Assembly (NCBI GenBank): GCA_963921425.1
Contig: OY992840.1
Coordinates: forward strand, 16,346,621-16,410,620
DNA: 64,000 bases
Source of the DNA: Dryas octopetala
Lineage: Eukaryota; Streptophyta; Magnoliopsida; Rosales; Rosaceae
Direction of reading: 5' to 3'
A program made the translations under genes and the position numbers. The notes below the pieces were generated by a model. That model searched no databases. It was not told the origin of the DNA and worked only from the letters and a program-made list of their open reading frames with translations. This document shows, one piece after another, positions 56,801 to 64,000 of the stretch (position 1 is its first letter; every line of letters starts with the position of its first letter).

Positions 56801-59800
56801 ATTGCACAGCCGTATAAGTTTTAAGCAGTAGAGTCTAGAGCGAGATCTAGTGTAACCGAGGAAGAAAATGACAGTAAATATTTATTGCATTTCTCTGCTT
56901 TTTTCAGTTTTTTAAGTTACAACAGTAGCCTTGTGCTCTTTTATATCAGACTGATCTTTATATTACCAAGCTTGTAAAATAAGCGGGCCCAAGATATTCA
57001 CCGACTTTGACTAGTCAACAAGGAAGAATAATTACAGTACAGCTCAGCTACACATGTCATCATGTATTAACATAGAAACAGCTGCTTCACTAGTGTTAAC
57101 ATAGTGGTTTTTAACCAATTTCAAAATGGTATTTGTAACTGTGTATTTTGAGTAATTTTTTATTTTACTGTTTTGCGTAGTTCTGTAGTTAATACTCTTT
57201 AGAACTACATGCCCCAATATTATACATCTATTGGTTGTGGGTGCGTGCATTACTAAATTATGTGCATGGGTTGCAGGTGGTTCCCTTACTTCTCCAGCAG
57301 TTCTCTCCCACAGAACAGGCGTCACTTGTGTGGCAGTTCTTGTGTAGTGTTCCTTTAGTGCTGCTAGAGGATCTACTTCCATGGACGATCTCCTTTCTTC
57401 AACCGGATGAGCAACATGAAGTTATACATTGCTTGAAAGAAATTGTACCTGACGAAAAAGCACTCCAAGAGGTAGATCCTGACCCAAGTTCTTACGCTAG
57501 CATATATGAATCAACTTCTTGATAGTGACTAGCTTAAACATTTGCGAAGGTGGTAATTTCTTGGCTTGCTAGTAATGACAAAGCCACGTTTGGGGAATGC
57601 ACTAAGACTGAAGGAAATCTACACACTGGTGAATTTGTAGATATGAAAAAATTACTCAAGTCTCATTCACCTAAGAGGTTTCTTGAAGAAAATCGGAGTT
57701 GCTTTAAGGCAGACTGCATCCACTCTGATACTGGATACAATCCTGTTGATGGCCTTTATCTTTGGCATGTTGCCATTAGGAAAGATTTGAGAAAAATTCT
57801 GGAAGAGCTGTATCAATTAAGAAGCTCAAGAAATTTTTTGAATATTGATTCTATAGTTCTCCAGCTAAAATTCTTTGCCGATGTACTTACTTTCTACAGG
57901 TAATTGATGTTGAGTCCTTATGTGCTTATCTCTTTTTGTCCAGTTAACTTTTTCTTCACTGAATACTTTCTGGCTACAGCAATGCATTGGAGAAATTATT
58001 TCACCCTGTGTTAAGTGAACTTGTCAATGGCTGTCTGTACCCTTCCAATGAACGATTTCCCAATGAAAGTCATATTGAAGGTTTGCAGAGGTTGCTATAC
58101 TGTAGTCTTCAAGATGGAACACCTTTGAGCAAATTTGTGAAGAAACTTTGCTGGGAACTCGAGTCTTTTGTGGTGGGAGTCAGCAAGCATTTTGATTTCC
58201 AAGAAACGGAGGTACACTGTATATGTTATTGGAGATTCTTATAAATCAACTGGAATATAATTAGTCTTCTAGGCTCTCTTTCCGCTGGTATAGGGCATTT
58301 AGGGATAACTATGATTTATTTTGATCAGATATATATTAACTCTACTCCGATGAAAACTTACAAAAGTCCCTTCTGATGGGAAAAGAAGTTATTAACTAAT
58401 TTTTAAGAAAATATTTGCCATATCGATTGCAAATTAACACTTTCCAGTTTTTATCAGGTATTTCCCATTGTAAGGAAGAACTGTAGCCATGAAATGCAGC
58501 AGCAGCTCTTGTATGTGAGCCTTCATATTATGCCACTTGGGTTGCTAAAGTGCGCGACTACTTGGTTTTCAGCTTGCTTATCTGAGGATGAATCCAGGTT
58601 CATCCTTAACAGCATGAAGCAGGGAGATTCTTTAGTCAATAAATCATTTGCTGCCCTCTTACATGAGTGGTTCCGCGTTGGTCTTTCAGGTAAGACCTCT
58701 GTTGAAAAATTTCGAGAGGACTTGCATCAAATATTCAAGATCAGATGCACTATCTTATCTAAGCAATTCTATGATACTACTGGATCTTCATCCTTAAGCT
58801 CCAATATGCAACCTTGTGAGGGATCAAACACTAGGCTTAAGGAACTATTCTCTTCCTACAAGGGCAAGAACTCCATTCCATACTCTTCATCTGGTGCTTC
58901 TGACTTTGCCAGGAATTATGAGACGTCGTACTCGAGTGGAATCAATCGTCACATAGATTTCCCTGGAACAATGAAAACATCACATCGCTTTCCTGAAAGT
59001 CTCGATGGAGAGAACCTTCTTGGTTATTCTCTCCATGAACCAAAACCAATAGATATCTTATTTTTCTTCCACAAGGCTCTCAAGAAAGATTTGGAATACC
59101 TTGTCTTTGGTTCAGCTCAGTTGGGCGAAAATGTTGCATTCCTCACAGAATTTTGCCGGCGCTTCAATCTCATACAGTTTTTATTTAAAATACATAGTGA
59201 AGCAGAGGATGAAGTCGCCTTTCCGGCCTTGGAGGCAAAGGGAAAATTCCAGAACATTAGCCACTCTTACATGATGGACCACAAACTAGAAGTTGAACAC
59301 TTCCATAACATAGGTCTCATTCTAGATGAGATGTCAACATTGCATGTTTCAGTTTCAAAGGTTGATTCAAACACAATGGATCAGGTAATGCTGAAGCATT
59401 ATCAGCTGTGCATGAGGCTTCATGATATGTGCAAATCAATGCGCAAATTACTGACTGATCATGTTCATCGTGAAGAAGTTGAACTTTGGCCCTTGTTTAA
59501 AGAGTGCTTCTCAATTGAAGAGCAAGAAAGGATCATAGGATGCATACTTGGTAGAACAGATGCAAAAATATTACAGGATATGATACCCTGGCTAATGGAA
59601 TCTTTGACACCAGAAGAACAGCATGCCATGATGTCTCTATGGCTCCAGGTCACAAGAAACACAATGTTTGATGAATGGTTGAGAGAATGGTGGGAGGGGT
59701 ATGATACAGCTAAGGTGGTAGAGGAGTCAAATGTCCCTCCTTCATGGACTGCAGATCCCTTGGAGATTGTCTGTAACTACCTGTGTGGATCTAATGAACA

Positions 59801-62800
59801 AGAAGGAAGTGTTTGTACAAAGAGCATCAACTTTCCTCAAAAAGATTCCCCTGGTGCTAATACTAAGCCATTAGGAAACAGTGAGGTGGATGATAGGCCA
59901 GAAGATTCTGATAGGAACCAATGTACTTACAATTATACAGAATGTACAGGGCCTTATGCTGAAGGTAACAACAAGAAGAGATCCGAAGAAGTAGAAAATG
60001 CCACAAATCAAATCAATGATCCAGGTCAACTTGTTCAATCAAGCCAGAAATCCAAGTATTGCGAGTGTCTGCTGACACTAAGTGAAGAGGATCTGATGGC
60101 TGCAGTAATAAAAATCTCCCGTGACTCTTCGTTGGATCCTCAGAAGAAACCAACTATGATCCAGAACCTGTTAATGAGGTTGGTCATAAGAATCCCTGTC
60201 CTATATTGTTTTTTCTTTTTTAAAGCTTTTCTTTCCTTAATTTTTTTTCCTCCCTAATTTAGCAGGAAATTTAGAATTCCAATTTGAGCATACTACCTAT
60301 TGTGAGAGCCAGAGGCAAAAATACCTTTACATATGTAAAAGTAATTTGAGTATACTATCAACATGGTGTATTGCTAGTATAAGAGGCAAAAATAACTTGG
60401 GTATGTCTAAGGGACCATTTGGGAAGAGTGTTTTCAAATCTAACGGTTCAATTAATATTATGTAGTTCAATTTTTGTTAGGACTATTACAATTCATATAT
60501 ACCTAGATTTGGATGAGAAACAAAAAACACATGGATTTCAAATGATTCCTTGAACATAGTTATTTCAAATCCATTTCAAATAAGTTATTTCAATTACATT
60601 ATATCTACTGTTTTATAGTTTTTTCTAAGAAAAGCTATTTTAGCGTTATTGTCAAATCCAAATTCTTTCTTTGAATCACTCCACCCAAATTTGACATAGA
60701 CTCTTCCTTAGGGAAGAAATAACAAATTTTAAATATTTACACTGTTTCTGTGTTTCAGCCGTTGGATAGTCAGTCAACCCTCTCAATTAAGTGCTGCAAG
60801 TACTGGGAAAGAATTTCTTGGTCAGCATCCATCCTATCAGGACCCTTTGGGACAAACCTTTGGTTGTAAACACTATAAGAGGAACTGTAAACTTGTTGCT
60901 GCCTGTTGCAACCAGCTTTACACCTGCATCCGCTGCCATGATGAGATGGCTAATCATCTGATAGATAGGTATCAACAGTATCAGTTACAGTTCAGGTGTT
61001 TAGCCTCTGAGTATTAAAGTTTTCTTCTGTCTCATCACACTTTTTCTGCTTATGTGATACATATGCAGGATATCTATAACAGAGATGATGTGCATGAATT
61101 GCTTAAAAATTCAGCCAGTCGGACCCACATGTTCAACTGCATCCTGCAATAATTTATCCATGGCAAGATACTTTTGCCGGATCTGCAAAATATTTGATGA
61201 CGACAGGTGATTTATCTTGATTGACCTGCTTTATTGTAGCTCTTTCTGCATAAGACTATTACTTAATGAATGGGTGACCTTAAAGTTTAACCATAAAAAC
61301 CACTTGAACTCCACCCCTATGAAACAAAACTCTTGTCTCCTTGTCGCTTCTATCACCTTCTAAGAAAAATAAAAACAAAAAAACGATATAAAATTATTCT
61401 GGAAGAAGCAGACGTAAACTGACCAAAGGAGTGGTCTTGACAAGTTAAGATGGTTAGGATGGCTAAGATGGTCCAGGCTCAGAAATTCACCTCACCGGGC
61501 CATTTGCCACCGTCCAATTACCAATTTCTTTACTGAAACAATTTATGCCCTTCCCAATAGTCAGAAGCTAGTGTCTGAAAGGGGAATTTGCACTGGGTTT
61601 AACTCTTCTGGTGTCTGTAGAAAACATTTTTGACAGCATATGGTACTCTCATTACCTCATTATTCAGGCAATCTTAGTTCTTTGGTCTAGTCACCACAAT
61701 GACATGATTAGTCTGTAAGGAATTAACTACTTCTGGCCTTTATCCACATAAACTTCTCTATGGTTAATAGAACGGTGCCCTCTTTTTACCCCCAATTGGC
61801 TATGTTAATATTATACTAACCGGTTCCAGATTTTGATGGTTCTAATGAAGAAGCTGCTCAACAGGATTATCTACCATTGCCCTTATTGCAACTTGTGCCG
61901 GCTTGGAAAGGGCCTGGGTATTGGCTACTACCATTGTATGACTTGTAATGCTTGCATGTCCATTCGTCTCTTGAATCATACATGCAGAGAGAAATGCTTT
62001 ATGGATAACTGCCCTATTTGCAATGAAGATATCTTCACATCCAACTCTCCAGTAAAGGCCCTTCTATGTGGTCATTTGATGCACTCAACATGTTTTGAGG
62101 TATTTTCCTTCACAATTTCTTGCTTTTCTTCATAGAGATTTGCAAATATTCGGACAGCTTACTGGTACTTCTGATGCTGCTTCTAGGCCTACACCTGTAC
62201 TAATTATACCTGCCCAATCTGTGGCAAGTCACTCGGGGACATGCAGGTTAGTCACCAAATGTTTTCTGTAGCCTGAGCTGACAATATGGAATTTATATTG
62301 CTGCAAACAAAATATTCCTTAAAAGAAAAGAAATAACTTAAGAAGAGAAACCACTGCAAATGATATAATACAATATCATATTATATTGGATCCAGTCATT
62401 TGAAATCGAAAAATGCTTTTTTTTTGGCCAACAATTCAAATGCATTGTATCTAATATTTTTATGGTTCTTCCACTTGCTTGATATGTTGATCTGTATCCA
62501 ATTGAGTTGTGTGAGGTCTTGAGGCTCTCAAACCGAATGATTGTCTTGCAGGTGTATTTTAAAATGTTGGATGTATTTTTGGCTGAAGAGAGAGTTGTTC
62601 CAAATGAGCATTCTGGCCAAACTCAGGTTTGTCATCCCCTTTTTTCTTGTCATACCCATTAGCTTCTAATTCTTCCATACATAGGTGTTCATTGACCGTT
62701 GAAGGAATTGCAGGTCATACTTTGCAATGATTGTGAGAAGAAAGGAACTGCTCCCTTTCATTGGCTTTACCGCAAGTGCCCCTTTTGTGGCTCATACAAT

Positions 62801-62815
62801 ACCAGGCTTCTATGA
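53858..62815 (+). CDS. BTSL: BRUTUS-like hemerythrin / CHY-RING E3 ubiquitin ligase
   Basis: Iron-sensing RING E3 ligase that, by family knowledge, limits iron uptake by degrading bHLH regulators such as FIT. Exons: 53858-54154, 54285-54503, 57277-57471, 57550-57899, 57980-58211, 58458-60178, 60759-60968, 61069-61206, 61865-62099, 62187-62246, 62552-62626, 62714-62815; 1277 residues, close to the family length. Hemerythrin module 1 (about 35-185) has FHKAMR, KYHCVAEDE, EHKSID and QHMLKEEEQ. Module 2 (about 300-450) is degenerate. Module 3 (about 628-790) has FHKALKK, KIHSEAEDE, DHKLEVEHF and DHVHREEVE. Then come CHY zinc finger (FGCKHYKRNC, CIRCHDE), CTCHY part (YHCPYCNLCR, YYHCMTCNACM), RING (CPICNED, CGHLMHSTCF, CPICGKS) and a rubredoxin-like end (CNDCEKKG, KCPFCGSYNTRLL). 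The ATG at 53858 is the first one fitting the family. Intron 2 (2.8 kb) carries two foldback elements. Confidence 0.95.
54582..55739. mobile_element. 1158-bp near-palindromic MULE-type element in BTSL intron 2
   Basis: Arms of about 570 bp are inverted copies: GACTTTTTAGCAAGATAC at the left, and GGCTTTTTAACAAGATAC read inward at the right. Central sequences such as AATTTACTATGGAGTTAAAT pair with the opposite arm near 55385. A direct 9-bp repeat TTTCTATTA flanks it (54573-54581 and 55740-55748). No transposase frame is present. A transcript crossing it could form a long hairpin. Confidence 0.92.
56211..56610. mobile_element. Foldback MITE, family X copy 2, in BTSL intron 2
   Basis: Inverted arms: GAGAATGTTATCCACCTTTT left, and TGCAATGCTATTCACCTTTT inward from the right, with pairing over much of 400 bp. 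It shares internal blocks with 49435-49810 (for example TTTTTGATTTAGTTAATTTTTTAC). A run of about 20 A precedes the left end. Limits approximate. Confidence 0.7.
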
Positions 62816-63436
62816 CTCGATTCCAGAGAGTGGACAATTGCGTCCATGAAGCTACTGTATATGTAAAGAAGAGTTGGAATTTTTATTTAAATTTCACCAC
62901 TTAGGATTTTCTTGAACTCCCAATCTGATGTTGGTATAATTTAGTCGCTGTCATGTGTGTGTGTGTGTATGTATGTAAATTTCACCAATATTTAGAGATC
63001 TGGATTTCAAAATAGCAGCAGTTTGCACACCCTTACTCCATTGAATTATAGATATAGTTAATAATACAATTATAGATTTCTGATTTTCTTTATTATTGGT
63101 GTAAAGGTTTATTCACTATATCATCTGCAAAATTCTGGTGACTATTTGCCTTTATCAGCTACTAATGCATTTGATAATGTTAAAACAACCACCTGCATTT
63201 CTTTATGCATATAATATGTTATTTGAATAGACAAATAGTCGACTATAAACTCAGTTCTGGAACATTGAAAGCCAAAATTTCTATAAAAGGGAAAAGAAGA
63301 AGCTCAGTGTATGTGGAATTTTATTCATAAAAAGAGCAAAATTGTTGAACTTTCCTGTATGAATCAGTTCAGGATGGGAAAAATAAAAAAGTAAATAGAA
63401 GGATAACAACCAAACTACTTTTTCCTAGCTTACTGT
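62816..63436. other. Convergent 3' flanks after BTSL
   Basis: BTSL 3' untranslated region with a short TG run near 62955-62970, then AT-rich DNA. No gene or element seen. Confidence 0.55.
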
Positions 63437-64000
63437 TCAATTGACACTAGTAAGACTGAAGCATGCTGCAGCACTCTTCAATGCATTCTCTGCATGCTCC
63501 ATGGATTGAGGTGTGTCCTTAAACGATTCTTCCGAGCTGCATAAAGATTTACATCATGAATAAAAGAGTCAATAAAAAAATCAAACTTAATTTTACAAGA
63601 TTAGATGGTCATCTTTTAGTGAATCACATTATCCAAAATGAAACATGTACCTTGACTCATAAGCCTCTTTGGAATCAATGTATGACTGTCTATCGTCCAT
63701 TGTTTCGAAAAATGGATGCAGCTCATCATAATCTTGAACTTCTGGTTGGATGGATAGTGGCTGCGTGACTACCAACTGGGATTGAATTGCCTCTGAATTA
63801 TTATTGTTGTTGTTGCAAGGATGTTGAACCCACAAAGCATTTGCTGCATTATTATTATTAATATTATCCTTGGAATCAATATAAGCAGAACTGTACGCAG
63901 CATCACTACTATTAGAGTAAGACTGCTGTTGGGTTGCAGGCAAAGCAGGCATGACATTGTAAGGCTGTTGTGGATTGTGGTTGAAAAGTTGAAGGGCATT
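63437..64000 (-). CDS. Q/N-rich protein of unknown family, 3' part (5' end outside window)
   Basis: Two exons are visible, 63651-64000 and 63437-63536, joined in phase; the gene continues beyond base 64000. The visible C-terminus begins NALQLFNHNPQQPYNVMPAL and is rich in Asn, Gln and Ser (NNNNAAN, CNNNNNNSE). It then has DYDELHPFFETMDDRQSYID and ends MEHAENALKSAAACFSLTSV plus N. No DNA-binding or catalytic motif lies in the visible part. The composition resembles C-terminal regions of plant transcription factors, but I do not recognise the family. The frame stays open to the window edge and the splice sites are canonical, so a real gene is likely. Confidence 0.65.

Noticed and set aside
60410..60711. 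Possible Tourist-like MITE in BTSL intron 6
   Set aside because: The ends look partly inverted (TTTGGGAAGAGTG and CTCTTCCTTAGGG), but the flanking trinucleotides do not match and the arms do not align further.
61821..61864. Alternative acceptor CCAG at 61829 for BTSL exon 9
   Set aside because: It would bring an in-frame TGA. The CAACAG acceptor before 61865 restores the conserved IIYHCPYCNLC.
1..64000. Bacterial-type features: operons, CRISPR arrays, ribosome binding sites, tRNA or rRNA genes
   Set aside because: None was seen. Gene structure is clearly nuclear eukaryotic with spliced exons.

Overview
The window is nuclear DNA from a flowering plant, most likely a eudicot. It has GT-AG introns, AT-rich intergenic DNA full of small transposons, and plant-specific families: an ELF5-type WBP11 homologue, a BRUTUS-like hemerythrin E3 ligase, a REM-type B3 protein and HIPL proteins. 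Species and chromosome cannot be fixed from the sequence. I rebuilt twelve protein-coding genes, two of them cut by the window edges. All exon models were made by hand from reading frame, splice sites and intron phase.

Layout. 1-1758: 3' part of a TFIIB gene (+). 1.9-9.6 kb: a diverged direct duplication of about 1.5 kb, made of a promoter and 5' leader, flanks a REM/B3 gene (+, 3508-6283). The second copy leads into a single-exon AAA-ATPase (+, 9610-11151). This stretch also holds two solo LTRs and a MITE whose empty site survives in the other duplicate. 11.2-16.8 kb: non-coding, with a foldback MITE, a Ty1/copia gag remnant and an AVT1-type amino acid transporter pseudogene. 16.8-22.6 kb: DDR4, a DDT-domain protein (-). 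24.3-33.3 kb: two tandem HIPL genes (-) with matching exon structure. 34.4-38.5 kb: ELF5 (-). 39.8-46.9 kb: two tandem NFD4-like/nodulin-like MFS transporters (-) with an intronless UFD1 gene (+) between them. 46.9-53.8 kb: a transposon-rich interval with several MITEs, a SINE-like sequence, a DUF1218 remnant and a complete non-autonomous CACTA element. 53.9-62.8 kb: a BRUTUS-like gene (+) with a 1.16 kb near-palindrome in intron 2. 63.4-64.0 kb: the 3' end of an unidentified Q/N-rich protein gene (-).

The genes do not form an operon-like pathway. Nuclear roles are common: TFIIB in transcription initiation, B3 in DNA binding, DDR4 probably in ISWI remodelling, and ELF5 in RNA processing and flowering control. 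UFD1 and BTSL act in ubiquitin-dependent turnover, and BTSL in iron sensing. HIPL proteins are secreted or GPI-anchored, and the NFD4-like proteins are membrane transporters. The series DDR4, HIPL, HIPL, ELF5, NFD4-like, NFD4-like, BTSL appears to be an ancestral block whose members, as I recall, are split in Arabidopsis between chromosome 1 and chromosome 5 neighbourhoods. The most notable biology is in the genome dynamics: promoter duplication next to a B3 gene, splice bypass of a decayed B3 domain, and many foldback elements with clean target-site duplications.
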